DNA of 64,000 bases from CAVVEQ01 sp963806635 (GTDB taxonomy: Bacteria; Chloroflexota; Anaerolineae; Anaerolineales; Anaerolineaceae): NCBI GenBank assembly GCA_963806635.1, contig CAWDZA010000015.1:558001-622000 (forward strand), read 5' to 3'. Numbering within the stretch: the stretch's first letter is position 1; each line of letters begins with the position of its first letter. Shown here piece by piece: positions 33,436 through 41,942 of this stretch. Under the pieces are notes generated by a model that was given only the letters and a program-made list of their open reading frames with translations, was not told the DNA's origin and ran no database searches. Position numbers and translations under genes: made by a program.

Positions 33436-33987
33436 ATGGCTGACATGTTTCAAAGGGTGACCGACGAACAAGATATATTTAAGAAACTTCTCAGTAAAGT
33501 CCCAGGTTTCAAAGGATACGTTGATAGAGAGACCCGGCGTTCCTCAGATAAACTCATTCGCGAGAGCCTCGCCGACCGCTTTGAAGCCCTCTGGCAGCGT
33601 ATATCCTCAATCCAGAAGGATATGGTAAACGAGGGCATGATCGAGTTTGTAGATGATATGGAAGGCGCCTCTATCAAGGTCAGGCAATTCATCGACCGGG
33701 TACGCACGGCTTCCTACGGTTATGCAGGGCTTTTCGATGCAATAAAAATTGACAGCGAGGAATTGAGTGAGCTGTATCGATACGATCTTGCCATGTTTAA
33801 TCTGGCAGATGAAGCTTCCAGAGGAATAGATAATGTGGAAGCTTCCCTGGGCAGCGATGGATTAAAAGCCGCCATTAAGAATTTAGTCAATATTTCGCAG
33901 CAATGCGTGGACACATTCAACAAAAGAGTGGAAGTCATCAAAACTGGGGTTTCCGGCGGGGATGTTGCGCTTACCCAGGTTCAATAA
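33436..33987 (+). CDS. Conserved-looking helical protein of unknown function, partner of the SPFH-HTH gene
   Basis: A 183-residue protein that I do not recognise. It is predicted mostly alpha-helical, with no signal peptide, membrane helix or cysteine pair. It opens MADMFQRVTDEQDIFKKLL, then a basic stretch (DRETRRSSDKLIRESLADRF) and several amphipathic helices, ending in GGDVALTQVQ. A single Cys lies at about residue 155. AAGGAGG sits correctly before the ATG. The gene is 27 bases ahead of the SPFH-HTH gene on the same strand and shares a terminator, so the two probably work together, possibly at a membrane-associated complex. That role is inference. Confidence 0.75.
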   Translation: MADMFQRVTDEQDIFKKLLSKVPGFKGYVDRETRRSSDKLIRESLADRFEALWQRISSIQKDMVNEGMIEFVDDMEGASIKVRQFIDRVRTASYGYAGLFDAIKIDSEELSELYRYDLAMFNLADEASRGIDNVEASLGSDGLKAAIKNLVNISQQCVDTFNKRVEVIKTGVSGGDVALTQVQ

Positions 33988-34014
33988 ATAGATCCGGAGG
34001 ACAGGAGATAAACC

Positions 34015-35061
34015 ATGGCTAATATTTTTGAAGTCATCGAGTACCCTGATGAGATGAAGGATGAAATCGTTCATCGTTTTCCTGAGGAAGGGTATGGCGC
34101 TTTTCATATCGGTTCACAAGTGATCGTCCGTGAACCACAAAGGGCAGTGTTTTTCCGCGATGGGTTATCGCTGGATACTTTTGGTCCGGGAAGGCACACG
34201 ATCACCACGGCAAATATACCCTTGTTGATCAACCTGATCGGCAAGGCGTTCAATGACCGCTCTCCCTTCACTGCGGAAGTATATTTCATCGCGATGAAAG
34301 AATTCGCCGATCAAAAGTGGGGAACTCCGCAGCCTATCCTGGTGAGCAATCCTGGCATGGGGCTGGGGGTAGCGTTGCTGCAGGGTTTTGGGACCTATAG
34401 CTTTCAGGTGGCTGATCCGCAGCAATTTGTAACCCAGATCGTAGGTGTGCAAGGAACATACAGGACCACGGAGATCGAAGACCGATTGCGGCTGATGCTC
34501 ATCTCCAAACTTCAGGATATCCTGGCTGAAACCGCCAAGACCAAATCGCTGGTCAATATCATCGCTCTAACGGAAGAGATCGGTGCCGGCGTGCGCGCCA
34601 AGGCCCAGGATGATTTCAAAGCCATTGGATTGACCCTAAAATCCTTCTATATCGGCAACCTGAAACCATCGGATAAATCCGCAGAAGAGCTGCGCGCGAT
34701 GGGCGTCCTTGATTTGAATACCTATACCCAATTACAGGCGGCGGATGCCATGCGGGAAGCAGCATCCAATCCCTCCGGTGGTGCCGGTCTGACTGCCGGT
34801 ATTGGCGCCGGTATGGGTATCGGGAACGTCCTGGCCAATTCCCTGCAGGGTGTTGGCGCACAGAATCAAACTCCCGGTGCCAATGGACAAAATGCAGCAG
34901 TCATCCCGGCTGTTATGACCCCTTCTGAGGCCGCTACGGTTTTGAAAGTTTCTGAAGAGGACGTCATGGCTGCCATTAAAGGTGGACAATTGAAAGCCAA
35001 ACAAATGGGTACTGCTTACCGGATCAGCAAAGAATCGCTGGAAGAATTCTTGAAAAGCTGA
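34015..35061 (+). CDS. YdjI-type SPFH protein fused to a C-terminal excisionase-like HTH domain
   Basis: A 348-residue protein. Residues 1-250 match the YdjI branch of the SPFH (band 7) superfamily: FEVIEYPDEMKDEIVHRFP, GSQVIVREPQRAVFFRDG, FGPGRHTITTANIPLLI and EVYFIAMKEFADQKWGTPQP. A Gly/Ala-rich linker follows (about 262-297). Residues 298-348 look like an excisionase-family (HTH_17) DNA-binding domain: MTPSEAATVLKVSEEDVMAA, then GTAYRISKESLEEFLKS. YdjI proteins usually end in a zinc ribbon, so an HTH here is unusual. In this position it could bind DNA or have been repurposed for protein contacts. Ribosome site GGAGGACAGGAG. It is followed by a strong terminator. Confidence 0.85.
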   Translation: MANIFEVIEYPDEMKDEIVHRFPEEGYGAFHIGSQVIVREPQRAVFFRDGLSLDTFGPGRHTITTANIPLLINLIGKAFNDRSPFTAEVYFIAMKEFADQKWGTPQPILVSNPGMGLGVALLQGFGTYSFQVADPQQFVTQIVGVQGTYRTTEIEDRLRLMLISKLQDILAETAKTKSLVNIIALTEEIGAGVRAKAQDDFKAIGLTLKSFYIGNLKPSDKSAEELRAMGVLDLNTYTQLQAADAMREAASNPSGGAGLTAGIGAGMGIGNVLANSLQGVGAQNQTPGANGQNAAVIPAVMTPSEAATVLKVSEEDVMAAIKGGQLKAKQMGTAYRISKESLEEFLKS

Positions 35062-35079
35062 CCCCTCAAAAATTATTCT

Positions 35080-35112
35080 CCCCCCATTCAGTAAGAGTGG
35101 GGGGATTTTTTT
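35080..35112 (+). terminator. Rho-independent terminator after the SPFH-HTH gene
   Basis: CCCCCCA pairs with TGGGGGG over an 11-base loop and is followed by seven Ts. It cleanly ends the two-gene unit. Confidence 0.93.
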
Positions 35113-35120
35113 CGTCATGT

Positions 35121-35126
35121 TATAAT
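35121..35126 (+). promoter_or_regulatory. -10 element upstream of sucC
   Basis: TATAAT lies 38 bases before the sucC ATG, just past the previous terminator. The -35 position is poor. AAGGCGG gives a ribosome site. Confidence 0.45.
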
Positions 35127-35164
35127 TTTTACATTGAAGGTCATCTCCTAAAAAGGCGGACCGG

Positions 35165-36307
35165 ATGAGATTACACGAATACCAATCGAAAAGCATTTTT
35201 GCACAGCACGGTATTCCAATCCCCAAAGGTAGAGTAGCAAATACAGCAGGTGAGGTAAAACAGATCGCTGAGGAACTCGGCGGTCGCGTTGTTATTAAAG
35301 CCCAGGTGTTGGTGGGCAGCCGCGGAAAAGCAGGTGGTATCCGGCTTGCAAAATCGGTGCAGGAAGCAGAGGAGATTGCAACGCAGATCCTTTCCATGGA
35401 TTTACGAGGGCTCGCAGTCCGACGCGTGTTGGTGGATGAAATCGTTAGTTTTTCCAAAGAGATCTACTTGGGGATTACGAATGACCGCACTGAGCGTAAA
35501 CCTGTCATCATTGCCTCAGGCGCGGGAGGGATCGATATCGAACAAGTGGCCCGGGAAACCCCCGAGCGGATCATAAAGGTGTATCTGGATGCGCCATTTG
35601 GTCTACACGATTTTCAAACTCGCGAGTTGGCGATTGGGATTGATCTTCCCCGTGAATTGTGGAAATCATTTAATGGGATAGCGAAAGGTCTTTGGAAGGC
35701 GTTTAAAGAAAATGATGCCGCCATCGCAGAGATCAATCCCCTGGTTGTAACTCAATCTGGAAGCCTGATCGCGCTTGATGGAAAACTAATCGTCGATGAC
35801 AACTCGCTTTTCCGGCATCCCGAGCTGGTGGAGATCCGCGACTTGGATGCAGAAGAACCAGTGGAGGTGGAAGCCCGAAAATATGGTCTTTCCTATATTC
35901 GACTGGATGGAAATATCGGTTGTATGGTGAACGGCGCCGGTCTGGCGATGGCAACCCTGGATATCATCAAACAGAGCGGTGGGAATCCATCCAATTTTTT
36001 GGATATTGGTGGGGGAGCCAGCGCGGATAAAGTATCCACTGCGTTGCGGATCATTTGTGCAGATCCTGCTGTAAAAGTTATCCTAGTCAATATTTTCGGC
36101 GGGATCACCCGCTGCGACGAAGTTGCCCGTGGTATCCTAGCGGCGCGGAATGAGGTCAATAGGTCTATTCCACTGGTGGTTCGCCTGGCTGGAACAAACG
36201 CAGAGAAAGGGTTGAAATTGCTGGCAGATACTGATATGAAAACTGCCTCCAGCCTTGAAGATGCTGCAAGAAAAGCCGTGGAAATTGCTGCCAGGGAGAT
36301 GAAATGA
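35165..36307 (+). CDS. sucC: Succinate-CoA ligase (ADP-forming) beta subunit
   Basis: A 380-residue beta subunit of succinyl-CoA synthetase in the citric acid cycle. The ATP-grasp start MRLHEYQSKSIFAQHGIPIP, the nucleotide-binding VVIKAQVLVGSRGKAGGI and the C-terminal LDIGGGASADKV and VNIFGGITRCDEVARGI blocks are all standard. It overlaps sucD by four bases (ATGA). An alternative substrate, such as malate in malate-CoA ligase, cannot be excluded but the neighbours do not suggest it. Confidence 0.94.
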   Translation: MRLHEYQSKSIFAQHGIPIPKGRVANTAGEVKQIAEELGGRVVIKAQVLVGSRGKAGGIRLAKSVQEAEEIATQILSMDLRGLAVRRVLVDEIVSFSKEIYLGITNDRTERKPVIIASGAGGIDIEQVARETPERIIKVYLDAPFGLHDFQTRELAIGIDLPRELWKSFNGIAKGLWKAFKENDAAIAEINPLVVTQSGSLIALDGKLIVDDNSLFRHPELVEIRDLDAEEPVEVEARKYGLSYIRLDGNIGCMVNGAGLAMATLDIIKQSGGNPSNFLDIGGGASADKVSTALRIICADPAVKVILVNIFGGITRCDEVARGILAARNEVNRSIPLVVRLAGTNAEKGLKLLADTDMKTASSLEDAARKAVEIAAREMK

Positions 36308-37170
36308 GCATTTTAGTCAATAAGCAGACCCGCGTCCTGGTGCAGGGAATCACCGGGCACGAAGGGTCATTCCATACGGCTCAGATGATCGCAGCTGGCA
36401 CTGAAGTTGTCGCGGGGGTGACCCCTGGCAGAGGGGGAGAATGGGTGCTGGATGGAAAAGTGCCGGTTTTCGATACTGTCAAACAGGCAGTGGGTGTTAC
36501 GGAGGTGAATGCCGGCGTGATCTTTGTGCCTGCCAGCGCGGCAGCAGATGCAATTCTGGAAGAAGCTGATGCTGGTTTGGAATTGATCGTTTGTATCACA
36601 GAAGGCATCCCGGTGAAGGATATGATCCAAACCTGTGCCGGATTGAAAAAGACACAATCGCGCTTGATCGGACCGAATTGCCCGGGGATCATCTCTCCAG
36701 GTGAATCGTTGGTGGGGATCATTCCGGCAAGTATTGCCATTCCGGGGGATATCGGTATCATCTCACGATCTGGCACCCTGACCTACGAGGTGCTGCACGG
36801 GCTCAAACAAGCAGGATTGGGTGTAAGCACGTGTGTTGGCATAGGGGGAGACGCGATCAAAGGGTGCGACTTCGTAGATCTGCTCGAGTTCTTTGAAGAT
36901 GACCCTCACACAAAATCTGTAGTGCTGATCGGTGAGATTGGCGGTATGGACGAAGAACGCGCCGCCGAGATGATCGCAGCAAAATTCTCAAAACCGGTGT
37001 ATGGATTTATTGCAGGGTTATCCGCACCGGCTGGCAAGCGGATGGGTCACGCTGGGGCGATTGTGGAAGGTGGAAGCGGAGGAGCCGAGGAAAAGGTGGA
37101 GGCTCTTCAGCAGGCTGGAGTCAAAGTTGCTGCCAGCCCGGGAGAGGTGATTAGCCTGATTCAGAAATAA
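36304..37170 (+). CDS. sucD: Succinate-CoA ligase alpha subunit
   Basis: A 288-residue alpha subunit. The CoA-binding Rossmann domain begins VQGITGHEGSFHTAQMIAAG and includes GVTPGRGG. NCPGIISPGE is present. The phosphohistidine is in MGHAGAIVEGGSG. The length is normal. It is translationally coupled to sucC and ends two bases before a bidirectional terminator. Confidence 0.95.
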   Translation: MSILVNKQTRVLVQGITGHEGSFHTAQMIAAGTEVVAGVTPGRGGEWVLDGKVPVFDTVKQAVGVTEVNAGVIFVPASAAADAILEEADAGLELIVCITEGIPVKDMIQTCAGLKKTQSRLIGPNCPGIISPGESLVGIIPASIAIPGDIGIISRSGTLTYEVLHGLKQAGLGVSTCVGIGGDAIKGCDFVDLLEFFEDDPHTKSVVLIGEIGGMDEERAAEMIAAKFSKPVYGFIAGLSAPAGKRMGHAGAIVEGGSGGAEEKVEALQQAGVKVAASPGEVISLIQK

Positions 37171-37205
37171 AAAAAGACAATTGTCCAATGAATAATTGTC
37201 TTTTT
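37171..37205. terminator. Bidirectional terminator between sucD and acpP
   Basis: AAAAAGACAATT and AATTGTCTTTTT form a 12-bp stem with an 11-base loop, with A and T ends serving both converging transcripts. Confidence 0.9.
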
Positions 37206-37226
37206 CGAGAGTCATGAGATCTGGGA

Positions 37227-37463
37227 TTATTTCTTGTGTGTATCGATATATTTCACCGCGTCTGAGACCGTCTTAATTTGGCGGGCATCTTCATCATTGA
37301 TCGTAAGAGAGAATTTCTCGCAAAAACCGTCGATCAGGAAGAACTGATCCATGGAATCTGCTTTCAAATCTTCCACAAAGCGTGTTTCTGGAGTGATTTC
37401 ACTGGTATCGACCTTTAATACATCCGCAATAACTGCTTTCACTTCTTCCAAAGTGCTGGCCAT
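37227..37463 (-). CDS. acpP: Acyl carrier protein
   Basis: A 78-residue acyl carrier protein. The phosphopantetheine Ser is in LKADSMDQFFLIDGFCEKF, where the usual DSLDxVELVM reads DSMDQFFLID, so helix II is diverged. ATG 37463 is preferred because AGGAGG lies upstream; a longer frame is an artefact. It is a single gene with its own promoter. The departure in helix II may mean a dedicated partner rather than the general fatty-acid ACP, but no second ACP is in view to compare. Confidence 0.88.
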   Translation of the reverse strand: MASTLEEVKAVIADVLKVDTSEITPETRFVEDLKADSMDQFFLIDGFCEKFSLTINDEDARQIKTVSDAVKYIDTHKK

Positions 37464-37491
37464 GGATTGATCCTCCTGATGATTTTCAATA

Positions 37492-37519
37492 ATTGTAACC
37501 ATCAATATCCACATGTCAA
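37492..37519 (-). promoter_or_regulatory. Promoter of the acyl carrier protein gene
   Basis: On the minus strand TTGACA (37514-37519) is 16 bases from TACAAT (37492-37497), 28 bases before the ATG at 37463. Confidence 0.7.
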
Positions 37520-37610
37520 GAATGGGATAATGAGGATGTTAAATTATTGATGGCATTAAGTTATACTTTTACTTACTGGATTAACAACACCATTAAATAG
37601 GTTAAGTTGC

Positions 37611-38642
37611 ATGTCGATGGAAGAACGTAAGAACGATCACATTCAAATCAATCTGCAAAAAGACGTGCGGAGCAGCCGGAAAACCGGGCTGGACGCGTTG
37701 CGGTTTGTTCACAATGCACTTCCAGAAATAGCATTTCAAGACGTGGATTGCAGCAGTACTTTCATGGGGTATAAGGCATCTCTACCGGTGATGATTTCCT
37801 CCATGACCGGCGGTACGAATGACGGCGGAAGAATCAATAAAATCCTTGCAAGCACTGCAGAAAAATACGGATTGGCAATGGGTCTTGGTTCAATGCGCAT
37901 CGCCCTGGAAAATCCGGAAAAATTGGAAACCTTCAAAGTCCGAAAATACGCTCCCAATATTCTTCTATTCTCCAATTTGGGTGCCGTCCAGCTAAATTAC
38001 GGGTTTACGGTTGAGCATTGCCAGCGAGCGGTTGATGCAGTGGATGCCAACGGGTTAATCCTGCATCTGAATTGTCTTCAGGAGGCGCTGCAACCCGAAG
38101 GGAATACCGATTTTTCAGGCTTGCTGGGAAAAATCGAAAAGGTGTGCCGAAAATTATCTGTACCGGTAATCGTAAAAGAAATCGGGTGGGGTCTTTCAGC
38201 CTCCGTTGCAAAGAAGTTGATCGAAGCAGGTGTGGCCGGGTTGGACACCGCCGGCGCGGGCGGAACTTCCTGGTCAGAGGTGGAAAAATATCGCGCGGTT
38301 GATAATATCCAATCGCAGACAGCAGCTATCTTCAAAGATTGGGGCATCCCATTGGTGGACTCACTCACGGCAATTCGGAAGCAGAATGACAAAATCCCTC
38401 TGGTCGCATCCGGGGGAATAAAAACCGGGTTGGATATCGCGAAATGCCTGGCGCTGGGTGCGAATATGTGCGGAATTGCAGGTGGTTTTCTAAAAGCAGC
38501 AGCAGGGTCCCAAGAAGATGCTTACGAATTTACTGAGATCCTCCATCGGCAGCTTCGAGTAACCATGTTCGCAACCGGTGCGAGAAATATTGAAGAACTT
38601 CGAAAACTGCCCTTGATCGGGCAAGATTGCCAGGGACTATAG
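37611..38642 (+). CDS. fni: Type 2 isopentenyl-diphosphate delta-isomerase (FMN-dependent)
   Basis: A 343-residue FMN enzyme interconverting isopentenyl and dimethylallyl diphosphate. It starts ERKNDHIQINLQKDVRSS. SSMTGGTND, AMGLGSMRIALENPE and HLNCLQEALQPEGNTDFSG are characteristic, with VKEIGWGLS and AGAGGTSWSEVE in the FMN-binding half. It is coupled to the prenyl synthase downstream: the TAG stop shares bases with a GTG start. It needs reduced FMN. Confidence 0.94.
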   Translation: MSMEERKNDHIQINLQKDVRSSRKTGLDALRFVHNALPEIAFQDVDCSSTFMGYKASLPVMISSMTGGTNDGGRINKILASTAEKYGLAMGLGSMRIALENPEKLETFKVRKYAPNILLFSNLGAVQLNYGFTVEHCQRAVDAVDANGLILHLNCLQEALQPEGNTDFSGLLGKIEKVCRKLSVPVIVKEIGWGLSASVAKKLIEAGVAGLDTAGAGGTSWSEVEKYRAVDNIQSQTAAIFKDWGIPLVDSLTAIRKQNDKIPLVASGGIKTGLDIAKCLALGANMCGIAGGFLKAAAGSQEDAYEFTEILHRQLRVTMFATGARNIEELRKLPLIGQDCQGL

Positions 38643-39643
38643 TGGATTCTTTCGTTCAATATCAGGCAAGAATGATCCCGCGCGTAAATGGGACAATGTT
38701 TGGTTATTTCCAGGAATTGCTGCCTAATGAATATCTTGGACAGAAAAAGATCATAAATTATCATTTTAATTGGGGGGATGGGGAAAAAAGGAATCACAAA
38801 GGCGGAAAGCGTTTGCGTCCTTTGATCTTGATACTCGCTGCGGAGTGTGTGGGCGGTGAATCGGAAAGAGCTCTACCTGCGGCTGCTGCAGTTGAATTCA
38901 TACATAATTTTTCGCTCATCCATGATGATATTGAAGATCGCGATGAATTTCGACACGGCCAGGAGACCGCCTGGAAGAAATTCGGCGTGGAGAAAGCTAT
39001 CAACGCCGGAGACGCGCTCTTTTCACTGGCCTTTTTATGTCTGGCACAGCAAAAAGGTGCAGGAGAAGAGATTCTTGAATTGATTCGGATCCTGAGCTCC
39101 ACCTGTGCGATGCTTACCGGCGGACAGGATATGGACCTCGAGTTTGAAACGAGGCAAGATATTTCAATTGATGCGTATATGACCATGGTGCGCGGAAAAA
39201 CAGCTTCGCTTTTCGAAGCATGTTGCGAAATGGGAGCGCTCATCGGGGGCGGGACGAAGGAGCAACAAGCAGCGTTATCCGTGATGGGCAACCGCTTAGG
39301 GTTGGCATTTCAGATCCGTGATGACTGGCTAGGCCTCTGGGGTGATCCGGTTAAAACCGGAAAGAAGGCGGGAAACGACCTGATCACCGGCAAGAAGACA
39401 CTGCCAATTCTATTTGCAATTCAAAAACAACCTGAACTTCATCATTTATTTCAGGCGAAATTATTTGAGAAGAACATTGATGAGGAGATACAAAGAATTG
39501 CATCCACGGGTGCCAGCGAATATACTATCGCATATCAAACCCAACTATTGGATGAAGCAGAATCTGAACTTCAGAAAATTAATATTGAAAATCCTGCGAT
39601 GCAGATATTCAAATCCCTGATTGGGAGCATCCGGCAAAATTAA
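38642..39643 (+). CDS. Polyprenyl (isoprenyl) diphosphate synthase
   Basis: A 333-residue trans-prenyltransferase condensing isopentenyl units. GGKRLRPLILILAAECVGG, the first Asp-rich motif LIHDDIEDRDEFRHG and GQDMDLEFETR are visible. The second Asp motif is QIRDDWLGLWGD, with the DDxLGLWGD form in place of DDxxD seen in a known subgroup of these enzymes. GTG 38642 is proposed as start because AGGGA lies six bases before it and TAGTG links it to fni; a TTG at 38627 and an ATG at 38672 are alternatives. Chain length of the product cannot be read from sequence. Confidence 0.9.
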   Translation: MDSFVQYQARMIPRVNGTMFGYFQELLPNEYLGQKKIINYHFNWGDGEKRNHKGGKRLRPLILILAAECVGGESERALPAAAAVEFIHNFSLIHDDIEDRDEFRHGQETAWKKFGVEKAINAGDALFSLAFLCLAQQKGAGEEILELIRILSSTCAMLTGGQDMDLEFETRQDISIDAYMTMVRGKTASLFEACCEMGALIGGGTKEQQAALSVMGNRLGLAFQIRDDWLGLWGDPVKTGKKAGNDLITGKKTLPILFAIQKQPELHHLFQAKLFEKNIDEEIQRIASTGASEYTIAYQTQLLDEAESELQKINIENPAMQIFKSLIGSIRQN

Positions 39644-39671
39644 CGCAACGATATTAAAGCGAGAGAACCCA

Positions 39672-40316
39672 ATGCCAATCCAGAATGGTGAAAAAGAATC
39701 TGTTTATCGCGCAGCCGGCCTACTTGAAGGAAAGGATATTGATCTCAAAACGATCGAAGAATCCACGAGGAAGATCCTAGTCTCCTTCGGGGAGGATCCT
39801 GATAGGGAAGGCTTGTTGAGAACCCCCGATAGGGTTTCAAAAATGTATACCGAATTACTGGCTGGCTACCGGACAGATCCTTTTGAGATGTTAAATGACG
39901 CGCTTTTCGAAATTCAATATGATGAAATGGTGATCGTACGAGATATTGAGTTTTATAGCCTTTGCGAACATCATATGCTCCCGTTTGTGGGCAGGGCGCA
40001 TGTTGCGTATATGCCGAAGGGCAGGGTGATCGGACTTTCGAAGATTCCCCGGGTTGTGGATATGTTCGCCCGCCGGTTACAGGTACAGGAACGGATGACA
40101 ACGCAAATCGCGAATTTTCTCCATGAACTACTGCAACCATCCGGCGTGGCCGTTGTGCTGGAAGCGCTGCACCTGTGCTCGATCATTCGCGGTGTGAAAA
40201 AGCATGATTCCCGGATGACGACCTCCGCCATGCTGGGTACATTTAGAACAGATATGGCGCAGAGAATGGAATTTCTGGATAATATCTCGCGCAGCGCCGA
40301 ACCACTGCACTTTTAA
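39672..40316 (+). CDS. folE: GTP cyclohydrolase I
   Basis: A 214-residue GTP cyclohydrolase I, first enzyme of folate (dihydroneopterin) synthesis. Zinc ligands are in FYSLCEHHMLPF and LEALHLCSIIRGV. The FGEDPDREGLLRTPDRVSKMY and GLSKIPRVVDMFARRLQ blocks are standard. ATG 39672 with GAGAG upstream gives the usual length; the frame to 39621 would overlap the prenyl synthase. Its stop shares the TTAA at 40313-40316 with folK on the opposite strand. Confidence 0.96.
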   Translation: MPIQNGEKESVYRAAGLLEGKDIDLKTIEESTRKILVSFGEDPDREGLLRTPDRVSKMYTELLAGYRTDPFEMLNDALFEIQYDEMVIVRDIEFYSLCEHHMLPFVGRAHVAYMPKGRVIGLSKIPRVVDMFARRLQVQERMTTQIANFLHELLQPSGVAVVLEALHLCSIIRGVKKHDSRMTTSAMLGTFRTDMAQRMEFLDNISRSAEPLHF

Positions 40317-40795
40317 AAGGTCAAGTTCAAATTGACATCCGGACGCGCCTTCCAAAAGGCGCATTTTTGCATTTCCGTTGCTAGTGAAGCAAGCGTTTTT
40401 CCACTTTCAGGATCGATAATTTCCGGGATCAATTCGGCAAGGGGAACTGCCAGGTAGATCCGGTTCCAGATATTCATATCGCGAGGGGTTTGATCCACTA
40501 TGGAAATATCCAAATCAATGGTTCTGGGCGCGTTTTTATCTGCAGTTCGGATGCGGCCAAGGGACGCTTCGAGGTTCCTGAGGAAGCCATATTTAAGCTC
40601 GTCGGTTGAAAAGGATGTTTGAAAATTCGCTGCAGCGTTTAGGAAATTTGGACCTGTCGAACCTTCGGCGGACGTTTCGATTACAGAAGAGCAAACCACC
40701 AAGCCAAAATTCTGGCGGATCTCCCCGATGGCGCGGGTGAGGTTTTCTTCCGGATGGATGTTCGAGCCAAGCGAAATATATATTGAAAATGCCAT
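40313..40795 (-). CDS. folK: 2-amino-4-hydroxy-6-hydroxymethyldihydropteridine pyrophosphokinase
   Basis: A 160-residue HPPK that pyrophosphorylates the hydroxymethyl-pterin before condensation with p-aminobenzoate. It begins IYISLGSNIHPEENLTRAI and holds TIDLDISIVDQTPRDM and IYLAVPLAELIPEI, the family blocks. It is six bases after folB. The stop overlaps the folE stop on the other strand. Confidence 0.95.
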   Translation of the reverse strand: MAFSIYISLGSNIHPEENLTRAIGEIRQNFGLVVCSSVIETSAEGSTGPNFLNAAANFQTSFSTDELKYGFLRNLEASLGRIRTADKNAPRTIDLDISIVDQTPRDMNIWNRIYLAVPLAELIPEIIDPESGKTLASLATEMQKCAFWKARPDVNLNLTF

Positions 40796-40801
40796 AGAAC
40801 A

Positions 40802-41149
40802 CTAAGGGCGTTCGATCTCAACTCCGACTGAACGAGAAAAGCGGACAGCACCGGGTTTTTCTACGCGAACCCGGACTTTTTCAACACCCTTCTCTTCAAG
40901 CAGCAAATTGGCAATATCTCCAGCCAGGGCTTCCACAGTATACCGATCGGCTTTTTCGGCATAGGCGATCACCTTTTTCGCCAAACTGCGATAATTTACA
41001 CAATCGTCGATGGAATCGCTTTTCGAAGCGACCCGAATATCTGTAAAAATTACGATATTGATCAAGATATCCTGGGGTTGAGAACGTTCCCGGTCGGTGA
41101 TGCCAATGATGCCCCGGATGAGCAAATCGGAAATAAATACCTGGTCCAT
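40802..41149 (-). CDS. folB: Dihydroneopterin aldolase
   Basis: A 115-residue dihydroneopterin aldolase (tunnel-fold). It begins MDQVFISDLLIRGIIGITDRERSQPQDILI and contains DCVNYRSLAKKVIAYAE with VEALAGDIANLLL and VRVRVEKPGAVRFSRSVGVEI. GAGAGG sits before the ATG, ten bases after the reductase gene. It lies between the FolM-like gene and folK in one operon. Confidence 0.95.
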   Translation of the reverse strand: MDQVFISDLLIRGIIGITDRERSQPQDILINIVIFTDIRVASKSDSIDDCVNYRSLAKKVIAYAEKADRYTVEALAGDIANLLLEEKGVEKVRVRVEKPGAVRFSRSVGVEIERP

Positions 41150-41158
41150 GTTTACCTC

Positions 41159-41875
41159 TCAGATCAAATGTCGACCGCCATCCAGATGGATGATCTCACC
41201 GGTGATGTATTGCGGTCCTTGTATCAGGAATTGGACAGTCTGGCAGACCTCATCCATTTCCGCGGTGCGTCCCAGGGGGACTGATTCAAGCATTTTTTCG
41301 GTTGAAGACCCGTCGCTGGGGGGCAGGATCGCCCCAAAAGCAATTCCATTTACTGTTATGTTGGGAGCCAGCGAGACTGCCATGGCCTGGGTCATGGCAG
41401 CCAGGGCGGCTTTGCTGATCGTATAGGGAAAGTGATCCATGCCGGGTCTGAGTGCGCGCCAATCGAGGATATTTATTATTTGCCCGTGGGCACCCGGTTT
41501 CAGCCGTTCAGCAAACCACTTCGAAAGGAGGAACGGTGCAGTCAAGTTGACCGCCATGTGGCGGTTCCAATCATCCAGGCTGGAATCCTGGAATGAAAGG
41601 GTTTCAAAAATCGCGGCGTTATTGATCAGGCATGTGATTTCCAAACCCGAAGGCAGGTTCCCTAAATCTGCTAAAAGGTTCTCCGGTTTGGAGAGATCAG
41701 ATTTGATAATATATGCATTCCTGCCCAATTTCTCAATTTGACTCAACACTAGCGGAGCTTCTGTATCCGAATGCCCGTGGTGAATGACCACATCGTAACC
41801 AGCTGCAGCCAGGCATAACCCCAGCTGCCTGCCAATTCTTTTTGCTGCTCCTGTAATAAGTACTGTCTTTGTCAT
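41159..41875 (-). CDS. FolM/PTR1-like short-chain dehydrogenase (putative pteridine reductase)
   Basis: A 238-residue short-chain dehydrogenase. The cofactor loop is TGAAKRIG (residues 8-15), with Arg at the position usually Gly. That TGxxxRxG form is characteristic of NADPH-dependent pteridine reductases PTR1 and FolM. INNAA, the Tyr-Lys pair in FPYTISKAAL and the C-terminal YITGEIIHLDGGRHLI follow. It leads the folB-folK operon, which supports a dihydropteridine role. ATG 41875 is preferred over TTG 41881, with AAAGG upstream. No folA or folP is in view. Substrate is inferred. Confidence 0.85.
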   Translation of the reverse strand: MTKTVLITGAAKRIGRQLGLCLAAAGYDVVIHHGHSDTEAPLVLSQIEKLGRNAYIIKSDLSKPENLLADLGNLPSGLEITCLINNAAIFETLSFQDSSLDDWNRHMAVNLTAPFLLSKWFAERLKPGAHGQIINILDWRALRPGMDHFPYTISKAALAAMTQAMAVSLAPNITVNGIAFGAILPPSDGSSTEKMLESVPLGRTAEMDEVCQTVQFLIQGPQYITGEIIHLDGGRHLI

Positions 41876-41896
41876 TTTCAACCTTTGATAAATGGA

Positions 41897-41925
41897 TAAT
41901 AGTGGAAAGTAAAACGCCTGTCAAT
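41897..41925 (-). promoter_or_regulatory. Consensus promoter of the folM-folB-folK operon
   Basis: On the minus strand TTGACA (41920-41925) is 17 bases from TATTAT (41897-41902). Confidence 0.75.
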
Positions 41926-41942
41926 CAACTGAATTAGGATTT

